From a virus, in the IMG/VR virus record IMGVR_UViG_3300025308_000017, positions 1-30,630 of that record: a DNA stretch of 30,630 bases. One strand, 5' to 3'. The notes beneath the pieces were generated by a model, which saw only the letters and a program-made list of their open reading frames with translations, ran no database searches and was not told where the DNA came from. This document shows positions 14,140 through 22,816 of this stretch, piece after piece. The position numbers and the translations under genes were made by a program. The stretch's first letter is position 1, and each line of letters begins with the position of its first letter.

Positions 14140-14667
14140 TCACACCTCGCACCTGTTCTCTATGTTTTGGCGTACCAAGTCGGCGACAGTTTCGCCGGGG
14201 CTCCAGTTGCGATTGCGGATATACGGCCGCTTCAGCAGCAGGCGCTCGATCTCGGCTCGCTCATGCGGAAATTCCACCGGAGCGAAATGCGCCGGGACAA
14301 CCTGATCTGCCCGGAACACGCCGGGCCAGTAGCAGCACGAACACAGGTAGACCGGCTCTTCGGGGATCACATCATTCGCCCCGCGGCAGACCGGGCAATC
14401 CACCAGCCAGCGTCCGTACAGGATGCGGGCTTTGACTGGTTTATCATGCCAGCCGCCCGATTCGATAGTCATGCCAGTTTTGAACGCTTCCAGCCGGTAC
14501 CAGTCTGTCAGGGTGAGACCGTGGTTCGAGCGCAGGGCGGGGATGGTATCCCGAGCGGTGGCAATGCGCTGGCCGCTGGAAGTATGAACGAAGATATAGA
14601 CCTCCATCGGAACATCCGGGGCGGTGCGAAAGAATTTCCAATCTGCTGTTTGGGTGGCAATGGACAT
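14140..14667 (-). CDS. Hypothetical late protein with CxxC/CxxCC cluster
   Basis: The 175-residue protein has a beta-rich N-terminal half (WKFFRTAPDVPMEVYIFVHT) and a metal site made from CPVC near 92 and CSCCYWPG near 110. A basic C-terminus follows (ERAEIERLLLKRPYIRN). It lies between two tail genes, so it is probably a tail baseplate or assembly component. The zinc ribbon is inferred from Cys spacing. Confidence 0.55.
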   Translation of the reverse strand: MSIATQTADWKFFRTAPDVPMEVYIFVHTSSGQRIATARDTIPALRSNHGLTLTDWYRLEAFKTGMTIESGGWHDKPVKARILYGRWLVDCPVCRGANDVIPEEPVYLCSCCYWPGVFRADQVVPAHFAPVEFPHERAEIERLLLKRPYIRNRNWSPGETVADLVRQNIENRCEV

Positions 14668-14674
14668 GGTTCTC

Positions 14675-16192
14675 CTATATCGTCAGTACCGTCGCAGAGT
14701 CCAGCGCCGAAGTATCCAGCACCCAGGCCCCGGCGTTGCCGGCGGGGGTCATCAGCCACTCCACGTCGAGGCGGTTACCCAGGCTCACGGTCCGTTTGCG
14801 CCCGTTGATGAAATAATCGCCGCTCAGGCCGGTTTGTGTTTCGGCAATCGTCCAGCGGGTGGAGATGTTGCCGGTCATCGCAGCCAGCATCAGGGCCGCC
14901 GATTTATTGGCATGGAAGTTCACCTGGCAGCTGCGTAGGGCGTTGTTGCTGGCAATGCTTTGCAGGTAGTTCGCCACGGCGTCGGCGGTGAGCGGGTTAT
15001 TCTGGTAGGGCATGTCGAGCGTTTGCACACGCAGGCCGCCGGTGCCTACTTCCACGGTGTAGGGGTTGAAGGGATAGATGCCGTATGCGCGTAACTGGAA
15101 CAGGTTCAGATAGCCGCCCCCCGCGCCGTTGTTCTTGGCCTTCAAGTCGCTGGAGTTGGACCCAATGCGCGTATAGGTAATTCCCAGATTGGCATTCAGA
15201 TCTTGGGTGGTTCCGTCATCCACTGTGCCAAATTTGTAATCAGTTCCCGCCACCATCGGTGTGACAACGCCCTGGGCGGAGATGCGTGAGCCGCTGACCT
15301 GCTCCACGTAGTTGAGCGTGAACGATTTCTCCTCGCCTGGGTTGAGATATATGTGGTAGTTGAGCACAGCCACTGTGACCAGGGAGGTATCCACCCGGCG
15401 GGGCGTGATCCGCACCTGGAACCGGTCGAATACCTGCCCGGCATCATCTATCACCACAGCGTCGTCCATCACATTGCTGATGGTGCCCAGGCTGGTGACG
15501 TTGCCCAGGCGGGCGTTGCGGTGCTCGAATTTGAGCACGCCCCCCCCCCCGGTGCTGGGCTGCAGATAAATACGGCCGTATTCCGAGCGGGCGAGCTTGC
15601 CCAAGATGGAGTAGACCGAGTCTTTGTCCACATCGTCGGTGTCGAAGGCGGTGGCGAAGGTGCTGTCGCCGGTGTCGAAATCGGTGGATGCCGGTTGTGT
15701 GGAGACCAGCGCCAGCAGGGTGGTCAACAGTTGATCGCCGGTTTTATCCGTCTGCACGCCCACGGCCGGCAGCGGCACGTTCATCATCAGTTCCAGCCAG
15801 TCGGTGGCTTTGCAGCGGGTGACGGCTTCGCCGAACAGCCCGGCGCTGGGGATGGGTTTCTTGAGCCAGTACACCCCCATGTAATAGCGGGTGGAGTTGT
15901 AGTATTCCGAGTAGCGGCAGCGGATGTTCTTGGCAAATCCCGCCCGGCAGTTGGCGTGACCAGGGCTGTAATATCCGGCGAGTTTGGCCGAGTTGGCGGG
16001 GGAGTTGTCGAAGACCCAGGCGAGCGAGCCTGGATTGGCCAGCAGGTCAATCAGCGAGGCGGACTGCATCCCATCGGTGACTTCGATGTTGCCGTCCATC
16101 AGGCTCACATCGAGGGTGCAATCGGTCCAGCCGGCATCCACGCCGCTCAGTTCCAGTTCGAGTTTCCAGGTGAAGGTTTCGGCGGCCATCAT
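14675..16192 (-). CDS. Large minor tail / baseplate protein
   Basis: This protein (505 residues from the ATG at 16192, or 504 from 16189) is beta-rich. FTWKLELELSGVDAGWTD at the start resembles distal tail or hub proteins, and the region 75-150 has aromatic-rich YYNSTRYYMGVYWLK. The ATGATG overlaps the TMP stop; the GGAG spacing favours the second ATG. Its place just after the tape measure fits a distal tail or tail hub protein. An 11-base C homopolymer (15540-15550) lies in the middle of the coding sequence and encodes four glycines. The frame upstream of 16192 is a shadow inside the tape measure gene. Confidence 0.65.
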   Translation of the reverse strand: MMAAETFTWKLELELSGVDAGWTDCTLDVSLMDGNIEVTDGMQSASLIDLLANPGSLAWVFDNSPANSAKLAGYYSPGHANCRAGFAKNIRCRYSEYYNSTRYYMGVYWLKKPIPSAGLFGEAVTRCKATDWLELMMNVPLPAVGVQTDKTGDQLLTTLLALVSTQPASTDFDTGDSTFATAFDTDDVDKDSVYSILGKLARSEYGRIYLQPSTGGGGVLKFEHRNARLGNVTSLGTISNVMDDAVVIDDAGQVFDRFQVRITPRRVDTSLVTVAVLNYHIYLNPGEEKSFTLNYVEQVSGSRISAQGVVTPMVAGTDYKFGTVDDGTTQDLNANLGITYTRIGSNSSDLKAKNNGAGGGYLNLFQLRAYGIYPFNPYTVEVGTGGLRVQTLDMPYQNNPLTADAVANYLQSIASNNALRSCQVNFHANKSAALMLAAMTGNISTRWTIAETQTGLSGDYFINGRKRTVSLGNRLDVEWLMTPAGNAGAWVLDTSALDSATVLTI

Positions 16193-18162
16193 TGTCTCCG
16201 CTTCTGGATCTCGGCGGCCAGTTGCGAGGCCTGGTCTTCGAGCAGGTTGGCGATATGTTTCAGTTCGGCCAACTGGGCAGCGTTGGAGCGCGCCGCTTCC
16301 AGGGTCTGGCGGGACACCTGCTGGGCGTTTTGCTGGTTGGAGGCCTGGAAGGTTTGCACGGCCTGTGTGACCACGGGCGCAACCGCTTCCACGGCGGATT
16401 GAGTGGCGGCTTCTACTGACTGCTGGATGACGGCGCCGGAACCGCCGCCTGTCCACATATCGTTGGCTTTATAATAAGCCTCTAAGTATTGATTGCCTGC
16501 GGGACCACCATAATCGGGGATACTGGGGGTGTTGTTGGGCAAGAGTGGCCCATGATATGCGTATGGACTAGATGGTGTATGTTGCGTTCCTGTCGCTGAC
16601 CCGCCGCCTGCATCGAAGAGTATCCCGCCGGACACAAAGCCCATGTCGGGGGTGATGCCCCACTGCTGTAGGCGGCGGATCATATCGTTGGGCAATACCA
16701 CCACGTCGCCCTGCTGATTGCGCACCAGCCATTCCTCGCCGCGCTCGCCCACGCGGGCAAGATCAGAGACAAAGACGCCGCCGAGGGCATGGCCGGTCAT
16801 ATCGGTTGTCGTCATCTCTCCTGTTGTGATGTTCTCCCAAACCGGCGGAGAACCCGGCCCACTTACCGTGCCGGCTAGAACCCATTGTCCAGAACCAACA
16901 GCAGGCGCAGTAGAACCTGTAATATCTGTAACGTTGGCCCACCCCTCGCCACCTGGCTGAATTCCGCTTAGAAAATCTACCGTGATGGTTATATGTTTGT
17001 CTTTTAGCAAGTCAATGGCAGTTTTCAACCCAATAGCGCGCAAAGTGGCAGCATATTCTGCATCGGTCAATAAACCGATTTCATGTTTGTATGCCGCAAT
17101 CTCCTGCGCATCGTCTGCCGAGAACATACCATCCTGCGCTAATTGCCATTGGTACGCAGCGACGATCATCTCCTCGATGGACGGAACAGTACCGCTTATA
17201 AGCCTCTCATATTCTTTGCCTATCTCGACGTTGCGTTCGGTCTGGGCAGCGAGTTCTTCCGCAGCATTAGATGCCTCTCCGAATATTCCTGGAAGATCGC
17301 CACTTTCAATCAATGTAATCTGAGCGTGGGTGGCCACCAGTTGCTCGTTGAGATTGGCAATCCGGCGACCATTGTCGCCAGGCGCAGTTTCCAGCCGTGC
17401 AATCTCGGCTTCCAACAATCCAACGCGCTCCGTCATCGTTACTAGATTTCTGGACGGATCACTCAAAAGGAAATATTTGATAAATTCCGTCCAGCCACCG
17501 AGAGCGTTATTCACCCACTTGACAATCAATTGCAATGTCGGCAAGATGAACTGCCCGGAAGCAAGTTGAAAACCGGCGGCTGAATCGCTGACCGAGTCGA
17601 GCGCCAGGCGATACTCTTCCGTTTGTCGAATTACTTGGGCATCCAGGATTAGCAATTCGTTCACCCCCGCATTACGGCGTAAAATCTCAGCTGACCCGGA
17701 AGCCAATACAGAAGCCAGTGCTTTGCCGCTCTTTCCAAAATTCTCTTGCAGGAAATTGGCTTTTTCCTGCGGGTCGGCCAGGGCATTGTATTGATCTGCC
17801 ATCTGGGCCAACCCTTCAACAGTGACATCTATTCCATTCTTGCGAGCCTGAAACAAGGCCGTTTCGACATCTTTGGCGCTGATGGCATAATCATCCAGCA
17901 CCTGGATCATACGGCTGCCCTGGGTATATGATAGGCTCAACGCGTCTGAAAACGATTTCACTCCGCTGGCAGACGACATCAATTTCCCCACGGTGGCATC
18001 CAGTGCTTTGTCAATGGCATAATAAGCCCCCACGAATAGCCCGGCAACCGCCGCACCCTGGGTCATGGCGGTTTTAATATCCGTCAGAGCACGGACGGTG
18101 TCTTTGTCGGCACCGCCCTGCTTGGAAAGTTTGATGATGATGTTGAAAACTTTATTGGCCAT
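16189..18162 (-). CDS. Tail tape measure protein
   Basis: The 657-residue protein has a TMP profile. A basic helical start (ANKVFNIIIKLSKQGGADKD) leads to an Ala/Gly-rich hydrophobic helix (about 34-50), long helical tracts with Gln/Ala/Glu, and a C-terminal coiled coil (ARSNAAQLAELKHIANLLED). A late Gly/Pro/Tyr-rich region separates the halves. The ATG at 18162 follows a GAGG. It sits right after the tail chaperone genes, as in most siphophages. At roughly 0.15 nm per residue the tail would be near 100 nm, an estimate from the usual ruler relation. Confidence 0.85.
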   Translation of the reverse strand: MANKVFNIIIKLSKQGGADKDTVRALTDIKTAMTQGAAVAGLFVGAYYAIDKALDATVGKLMSSASGVKSFSDALSLSYTQGSRMIQVLDDYAISAKDVETALFQARKNGIDVTVEGLAQMADQYNALADPQEKANFLQENFGKSGKALASVLASGSAEILRRNAGVNELLILDAQVIRQTEEYRLALDSVSDSAAGFQLASGQFILPTLQLIVKWVNNALGGWTEFIKYFLLSDPSRNLVTMTERVGLLEAEIARLETAPGDNGRRIANLNEQLVATHAQITLIESGDLPGIFGEASNAAEELAAQTERNVEIGKEYERLISGTVPSIEEMIVAAYQWQLAQDGMFSADDAQEIAAYKHEIGLLTDAEYAATLRAIGLKTAIDLLKDKHITITVDFLSGIQPGGEGWANVTDITGSTAPAVGSGQWVLAGTVSGPGSPPVWENITTGEMTTTDMTGHALGGVFVSDLARVGERGEEWLVRNQQGDVVVLPNDMIRRLQQWGITPDMGFVSGGILFDAGGGSATGTQHTPSSPYAYHGPLLPNNTPSIPDYGGPAGNQYLEAYYKANDMWTGGGSGAVIQQSVEAATQSAVEAVAPVVTQAVQTFQASNQQNAQQVSRQTLEAARSNAAQLAELKHIANLLEDQASQLAAEIQKRRQ

Positions 18163-18172
18163 TGTTCGCCTC

Positions 18173-18192
18173 GGGCGCAATGTATTGCGCCC
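18173..18192. repeat. GGGCGCAAT..ATTGCGCCC palindrome, copy 1
   Basis: Nine-base perfect arms (GGGCGCAAT and ATTGCGCCC) surround GT in the gap upstream of the tape measure gene. It is followed by CCTAC and two copies of TTTATTGCTTAC. Related copies lie at 18958, 20037 and 20263. Confidence 0.6.
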
Positions 18193-18209
18193 CTACTTTA
18201 TTGCTTACT

Positions 18210-18476
18210 TTATTGCTTACGAAGGGCGGGATGGTTGGCCCGCCAGGAAGCCAGTTTTTGCTCGATGAGCGTATTCGCTTTGCAGGCTTCGGGCAGGCGG
18301 GTGGTGATGGCCTGCGCCCCATCCAGCCATTCGAGGGGCAATCCCTGCACGTCCCAGGGGGCGATCACGACTCCGCCGGCGGCGATGTTAACGTGCTGGG
18401 CGAGGAAGTAGGCAGAGAGGACGGGGTCGCCGGTGCGGCCGGTGCGGGCGATCTCACCGACGGACCCCGAAATCCT
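18210..18476 (-). CDS. Tail assembly chaperone T extension (by -1 frameshift)
   Basis: This frame lacks a start of its own. It continues from the G gene after a -1 slip at 18476-18482, adding 88 residues beginning RISGSVGEIARTG to the 156 shared residues, for a 244-residue G-T fusion. In lambda and relatives the GT product, made at low frequency, helps load the tape measure and recruit tail tube subunits. The extension stops 48 bases before the tape measure start. Confidence 0.75.
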   Translation of the reverse strand, partial: RISGSVGEIARTGRTGDPVLSAYFLAQHVNIAAGGVVIAPWDVQGLPLEWLDGAQAITTRLPEACKANTLIEQKLASWRANHPALRKQ

Positions 18477-18943
18477 TTTTTTACATCTTCCCGGTGGCGC
18501 TCGACCAGCACCCACGAACTGGCGCACAGCCATTCGTACAGGCGGGGATTGTCTTCGTTGATCTTTTCGAGTTCGTCCACGGTCCAGTGAGATGCGGCAT
18601 CCGGCGACTGCGACCACAGGCGGGCGTACCAGGCATACAGCGCCCGGCGGTAGGTTTCGGTCTCGCTCTGGAAGCGGCTGTCGGCGGCAAATTTCACCCG
18701 GGCTTGCACGAAGTTCAACAGGCGTTCGGGCGGGCTGGCCGTTTTATCCGGGCCGGCGCCCATCTTCTTCGCCAGTTTCGCCAGCAATTGACTGTACTCC
18801 CGGTTGATCCCGTCGAATTCCAGCAGCGCCGAGCGGGGCGGGTCCACCCATACGTGGAGGCCCACCCCGGCCAGGTCTGCGTTCTCGGGATCGTAATCCT
18901 GCAAGGGCAGGAAGCGGATAGTTTTCGGGATGTCGAATTTCAT
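18365..18943 (-). CDS. Tail assembly chaperone G
   Basis: The 192-residue protein starts KFDIPKTIRFLPLQDYDPEN and is helical in its second half (TYRRALYAWYARLWSQSPD). It sits between major tail protein and tape measure, the fixed position of siphophage tail chaperones. In the zero frame it ends in a Ser/Pro/Ala-rich low-complexity tail (residues 160-192), as expected when that portion mainly overlaps the frameshifted T frame. Confidence 0.75.
   Translation of the reverse strand: MKFDIPKTIRFLPLQDYDPENADLAGVGLHVWVDPPRSALLEFDGINREYSQLLAKLAKKMGAGPDKTASPPERLLNFVQARVKFAADSRFQSETETYRRALYAWYARLWSQSPDAASHWTVDELEKINEDNPRLYEWLCASSWVLVERHREDVKKGFRGPSVRSPAPAAPATPSSLPTSSPSTLTSPPAES
18476..18482 (-). promoter_or_regulatory. 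Programmed -1 frameshift slippery heptamer A-AAA-AAA
   Basis: On the minus strand GTA AAA AAA GGA becomes AAA AAA AGG ATT after a slip of one base back. The run of seven A residues at the junction of the two overlapping frames is the classic slippery site for tail chaperone genes. Confidence 0.75.
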
Positions 18944-18957
18944 GGTTGCCTTTTCCC

Positions 18958-19009
18958 GTAGGGGCGCAATATCCTTCGACTTCGCTCAGGACAAGTATTG
19001 CGCCCCTAC
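18958..19009. repeat. GTAGGGGCGCAAT palindrome split by CCTTCGAC...CTCAGGAC insert, copy 2
   Basis: GTAGGGGCGCAAT (18958-18970) and ATTGCGCCCCTAC (18997-19009) are the two arms. The 26 bases between them carry a relative of the repeat at 3327-3352. It fits an element inserted into the older palindrome. Confidence 0.6.
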
Positions 19010-19013
19010 CACA

Positions 19014-20015
19014 TTACACGGCGTTGGAGTTGGTGGTGACGGTGCAGGCCAGCATGGCCGCGCCGGTGGTGTCGTACAGCCCGTGGAACAGGGCGGTGTG
19101 CAGGTTGTCGCCGTCGGCTTCGGAACCCAGCGGGGCCATCTCTTCGAAGCGGCCCCACAGGTCCACGATCAGGCTGTAGGTGGTGCCAGAGCCGATCTGC
19201 GAGCCGGGGATCTTCAGGCGGATGGCGTAGGGGGTGCGCGCCTGGAAGCCGTCGTAGTATCCGTCCGCAACCGAGTTGCCTTCGAGCGTGAGGCGCAGCA
19301 TGGCGTCGATGTAGGTTTCGCCGTGGGCGTCGAAAGTGAGACCGTTACCGTGGAACTTGGGATGCAGGCCGGAGATGATCTCCAGTGAGAAGTCACGCAG
19401 CAGGCCGGTCTTCTGGGTGCTGCCCTTGCCCGCCCAGGTGGTGTCAATGTAGAGCTTCGCCTGGTTGGCCACCATCGGTTCCACGGCCGGCAGGGTGAGC
19501 GCGCCGGTGAAAGTGGTGGGAGCGATGGAGTCGGCGAAGCACTCCGCTGAGAGTTTGACAGCCTGGTTCTGCCCCATGCCGCCGGCAATGGTGATGCGCT
19601 TCGCCATGACATATTTGAGCAGGTAGGCCTGCACGTCGTCGCCCACTTCGAAGGTGAACGAGTCCTGGCTGTTGGTGGCGGTCCAGGACGGCGAGAAGGT
19701 CCACAGGTAATCGGATTGGCCAGTGGTGACTAGGCTGGCGGTGATGTCGCCTTTGAGCAGCATACTCATCAGCATGGGCAGCGCCTGGAAGTAGCCATTG
19801 TCAATGTTGAGAGTGAAGCCATCCACCAATTGCTGGTACAGGTGGGTGTCACTGGCGCGGGCGCGCACGGCCAGGTTGTAATTGGGGAACACAAGCGCCC
19901 GGTCGGTGGGGATGTTGGCCTGGCCCAAGAATATCTTGGCGGCGTCCACCTCGGTGCCTTTGGCGGTCTTGAGTTCTTTGCCGTATTGGACTTTGAAGAA
20001 AGCACGTTCGCCCAT
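19014..20015 (-). CDS. Major tail protein (tube)
   Basis: This 333-residue protein is beta-rich and Thr/Ala/Gly-rich. It starts GERAFFKVQYGKEL and contains SDYLWTFSPSWTATNSQDSF, typical of tube subunits that stack into the siphophage tail. Position fits: upstream are neck and tail-completion genes, and downstream are chaperones and tape measure. An AGGAG precedes the ATG. Confidence 0.75.
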   Translation of the reverse strand: MGERAFFKVQYGKELKTAKGTEVDAAKIFLGQANIPTDRALVFPNYNLAVRARASDTHLYQQLVDGFTLNIDNGYFQALPMLMSMLLKGDITASLVTTGQSDYLWTFSPSWTATNSQDSFTFEVGDDVQAYLLKYVMAKRITIAGGMGQNQAVKLSAECFADSIAPTTFTGALTLPAVEPMVANQAKLYIDTTWAGKGSTQKTGLLRDFSLEIISGLHPKFHGNGLTFDAHGETYIDAMLRLTLEGNSVADGYYDGFQARTPYAIRLKIPGSQIGSGTTYSLIVDLWGRFEEMAPLGSEADGDNLHTALFHGLYDTTGAAMLACTVTTNSNAV

Positions 20016-20018
20016 GAT

Positions 20019-20237
20019 TTACTCCTTTCGGGTATCGGGCGCAATGTATTGCGCCCCTACGGGTTGTTGGACGGGTTTGTAATTGCCGTTCTGGATGGCG
20101 GCCTGCAGCACGTCGAGCAGGCCGAGTTCTTCGGCTTCGGCGGCGGTCACTTCGTGCGGCAGGCCGGGGATGCCGGTTCCTTCCCCGCAGAAGCAGTAGA
20201 GGCTGGTTACGTCAGACGGGAATTGTTTCTTCGACAT
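20019..20237 (-). CDS. Small hypothetical protein upstream of tail tube
   Basis: This encodes 72 residues with an N-terminal SLYCFCGEGTG motif and a helical segment (EVTAAEAEELGLLDVLQAAI). The last 14 residues (VGAQYIAPDTRKE end) are encoded by the intergenic palindrome at 20037-20060, so the repeat has become coding. A GGAG lies 10 bases before the ATG. Function is unknown. Confidence 0.55.
   Translation of the reverse strand: MSKKQFPSDVTSLYCFCGEGTGIPGLPHEVTAAEAEELGLLDVLQAAIQNGNYKPVQQPVGAQYIAPDTRKE
20037..20060. repeat. GGGCGCAAT..ATTGCGCCCCTAC palindrome, copy 3
   Basis: The arms are GGGCGCAAT and ATTGCGCCC around GT, almost identical to copy 1. It overlaps the 3' end of the preceding coding sequence. 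Confidence 0.6.
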
Positions 20238-20262
20238 GTTTTTCTCCTTCGGTTTCAGGCGG

Positions 20263-20290
20263 GTAGGGGCGCAAGATATTGCGCCCCTAC
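20263..20290. repeat. GTAGGGGCGCAA..TTGCGCCCCTAC palindrome, copy 4
   Basis: Twelve-base perfect arms (GTAGGGGCGCAA and TTGCGCCCCTAC) flank a GATA centre. It lies in the gap between two head/tail genes. Confidence 0.65.
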
Positions 20291-20300
20291 GGGAATGGTT

Positions 20301-20777
20301 TTAGATTTGACCGGACAGGTTCTGCTTGACGCTCCAGCGGATGATGATGCCGTGATGGGGCGCTTCGCTGCCGTATTGCAGGACGGATAATTGCATGTTT
20401 TCGGCGTCTTTGAGTACGAAATGTTCCACTAGTCCTCCCAGGGTGATGTTGGTCTTGGCGGCGTAGAGGATGCGCCCAAAAAAAGGCAGGCAAAACGCCA
20501 TGTTGGTCTTTTTGACATCCGGGGTGAGATGCAGTTCGGTCTCGCCGCGCCAGATGAGGATGGTGGGGATGGACGAACTGGCCGCGCCATAGGTGGCTTT
20601 GACCGCAATCGGCCAGGACAGGGCGATGGGACCCTTGGTCAGGTCGGGGAGCGCTTCGGGAAATTCATTCTTCGTGGAACACTTCGGCGTGCGCACGACC
20701 TGCCCGCGGCCATACTCGAAGGCCCAGACGGCGTTGAGCGTGTCGATCCATTTTTCGACGGTGCGGGTGTCGGTCAT
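20301..20777 (-). CDS. Tail completion / neck protein, putative
   Basis: The 158-residue protein has an alternating beta pattern (PIALSWPIAVKATYGA, then TILIWRGETELHLTPDVKKT) and sits between the gp10-like neck protein and the tail tube. That is the slot of tail terminator or completion proteins. I do not recognise a specific family. Confidence 0.5.
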   Translation of the reverse strand: MTDTRTVEKWIDTLNAVWAFEYGRGQVVRTPKCSTKNEFPEALPDLTKGPIALSWPIAVKATYGAASSSIPTILIWRGETELHLTPDVKKTNMAFCLPFFGRILYAAKTNITLGGLVEHFVLKDAENMQLSVLQYGSEAPHHGIIIRWSVKQNLSGQI

Positions 20778-20826
20778 GAACGGCTCCAGAGAGCAGAGAA
20801 AAGAGAATAGAGAGCAGGGTTGGTCA

Positions 20827-21336
20827 TCATGGCTGCGCCAACTCCTGAACCACCTGCCCGGCGGCCTGCTCGATCAGGGCGTCAACGCCGGGTCTGGCTT
20901 CTTCCAGCCCGGCTTCCATGAAGTGTCTACCGGAAAAACCGGGGTTCTGGATGGAGCCGATGGCGGTGAAGCGAGTCCCGCCGCCGGATGAGAAATGCAG
21001 GAGGCCGTCTTCTATGCGGCGGGCGGTCACTTCGTGTGCTACTGCACCTTCGTTTAGGGCGGCGGCGAAGCGGGCGGATGGCATCCCGTAGCGTTTGCCG
21101 AAGCCGATGTCGGCGTGGGTGCCGAGGGCAGATGTGCCGCTGTGGATTACCTTCGAACCAAGCGCAGCCTGCACGCGGCGGCTGCCGATATGCGGACGGA
21201 TGCCGGCCTTGACCAGTTCGGCGGCGTTCTCCAAAGCGGGATAGAAATATTTGTCGAAAATCTCCGGGTAGTGCTTCAGGAGTTCGATCTCGCGCTGCAG
21301 GGCTTCGGTACCGATGAATTCGTATTTGATTGCCAT
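20827..21336 (-). CDS. HK97 gp10-like neck/tail-completion protein
   Basis: The 169-residue protein begins IKYEFIGTEALQREIELLKH and contains AALENAAELVKAGIRPHIG and GKRYGMPSARFAAAL. This pattern matches HK97 gp10-type proteins, which form the head-tail joining ring or tail terminator. It lies right after the connector. Confidence rests on pattern and place, not an alignment. Confidence 0.65.
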   Translation of the reverse strand: MAIKYEFIGTEALQREIELLKHYPEIFDKYFYPALENAAELVKAGIRPHIGSRRVQAALGSKVIHSGTSALGTHADIGFGKRYGMPSARFAAALNEGAVAHEVTARRIEDGLLHFSSGGGTRFTAIGSIQNPGFSGRHFMEAGLEEARPGVDALIEQAAGQVVQELAQP

Positions 21337-21339
21337 GAT

Positions 21340-22407
21340 TCACTGCACCGTCTTGATCGAGTAGTGGTCGCGGATGCGCTCCAGATCGAAGCGCGGGAAG
21401 GCATCGTTGTAGTAGACCGTGCCGAGTTCCTGGTTACCGGTGCGCCCGGCATAACCGCTGGCGGCCTTGTTGACCATCAGGGTGGCGATCTCTTTGCATA
21501 GGAAGAGCACGTCCGCCGGGACCAGGTAGCGGCTGACAGCCGTGGCGTTATCATGCGCGGCGGCGGTGGTGCCATTGACGCCGCGCTCCACTGTGAACTT
21601 ACGGTACACGTCCACACTGGCGCCGGTGGAATGGGACGCGCCGAGCGTCTTGTTCCAGTGGCGCTGGACGTAGAGGGTATGGGTGGCGATGTCGAGTATG
21701 CGCTTCTGCTCGACGCCACAACGGATGATCTCGCCGATGTTGACCAGGGCGCCGTTGGTCAGGACGATGGTCTCTTGCGTATCATCAATCGTCCCGTTGA
21801 GGGTGGTGACGGCGGTGACCGGGGTGCTGTAGCCGGTGATGAGTTCCTGCTCGGTGCCGACCAGCGCCACCGCTCCGGGGGAGAGTTTTGACCCGTCGCT
21901 GATCTGCAACGTGGTTTCACTGTTCGATTGCGCTGCGCCCAGGGTCGCTCCGGTCACTTCGGTCTCTTCGTACAGCCCCCAGCGGGCGGGGATAACAATG
22001 CTGTCGGCTTCCTGTGACCATTCGCTCAGGTTGGCGGCATCCGGGTCCACTTCGAGCATGGAGTAAGGACCGTTGCGCCAGTGACGTTCGCCTGGTTGCA
22101 GGATGAAGTCAGTTTCGACCAGGGCGGTGCCATCATTGACAACGGAGCCGGTCAGCCCCAGCAAGGGCGGGATAAAGAGCCGCCGACTACCGCGGCCCTG
22201 GAGATTGCGGGTCTCGCTGACTGGGATGAATTCGCCGATCTCCTGCAGGATGGTCTGGCTGGCGGCCTGGATCTCTTCGTAGAGAATGGCAACATCCCCG
22301 GCGGGCGGCTGCGGGTCGTTGAGCAGGTCGTTCACGGTGCAGAAGAGTTGAGCGAAAGTGGTCACTTTATCATTCTCCGTAAATTGAGAGGTACTTGGCA
22401 CAGGCAT
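21340..22407 (-). CDS. Head-tail connector (adaptor) protein with internal insertion
   Basis: At 355 residues this is longer than usual connectors (about 100-200). The N-terminus (FCTVNDLLNDPQPPAGDVAI) and the C-terminal helices (AVSRYLVPADVLFLCKEIAT, then FPRFDLERIRDHYSIK) look like a gp6-type adaptor; the middle is a beta-rich insert. No clear ribosome site precedes the ATG, so the true start may differ. It should bridge portal and tail. Confidence 0.6.
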   Translation of the reverse strand: MPVPSTSQFTENDKVTTFAQLFCTVNDLLNDPQPPAGDVAILYEEIQAASQTILQEIGEFIPVSETRNLQGRGSRRLFIPPLLGLTGSVVNDGTALVETDFILQPGERHWRNGPYSMLEVDPDAANLSEWSQEADSIVIPARWGLYEETEVTGATLGAAQSNSETTLQISDGSKLSPGAVALVGTEQELITGYSTPVTAVTTLNGTIDDTQETIVLTNGALVNIGEIIRCGVEQKRILDIATHTLYVQRHWNKTLGASHSTGASVDVYRKFTVERGVNGTTAAAHDNATAVSRYLVPADVLFLCKEIATLMVNKAASGYAGRTGNQELGTVYYNDAFPRFDLERIRDHYSIKTVQ

Positions 22408-22448
22408 GAGTAACCGCTGTGCCGTAGGATTTTACGCCGGGAGCAGGA

Positions 22449-22814
22449 TCAGGCATTCTTCATCTCCGGCTGCCTGCCATCTGTGTAGTGTTTGATTACT
22501 TTCCTGCCAGTTTCCTTGCCATCTGCGTTCGTTTCTGCAATGGTGATGGTGTCCACTTCGCCGGTCTTGTAGTACGTCCATGCAATCGTTTTGGTTGCAA
22601 TGATTACGCCAGTTTCCACATCACGGACAGTTTCCGACTGTGACGCAATTTGACCATCCCGGCGATAGGTGCAAACCGGAATATCGTAGATTTGCTCGCT
22701 CCCGTTGTTGGCAAGCACAAGCAGATCGCGTTTGGTCATATCACGGACATAGTCTGCCTTGAGTTGCGTCAGCGATTTGGTACGGAGAATGTCCAAAGTG
22801 GTTTGTGTTTTCAT
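22449..22814 (-). CDS. Hypothetical head-module protein
   Basis: The 121-residue product has a basic start (TLDILRTKSLTQLKADYVRD) and beta-rich strands (VCTYRRDGQIASQSETVRD, then TKTIAWTYYKTGEV). It is followed after 2 bases by the DUF1566 gene, so they are likely co-expressed. It may help assemble or anchor that protein. Function is unknown. Confidence 0.5.
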   Translation of the reverse strand: MKTQTTLDILRTKSLTQLKADYVRDMTKRDLLVLANNGSEQIYDIPVCTYRRDGQIASQSETVRDVETGVIIATKTIAWTYYKTGEVDTITIAETNADGKETGRKVIKHYTDGRQPEMKNA

Positions 22815-22816
22815 GA

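Noticed and set aside
15353-16402. Plus-strand frame of 349 residues
   Set aside because: It runs opposite the minor tail and tape measure genes, has low-complexity Gly/Val/His composition and no ribosome site in a sensible place.
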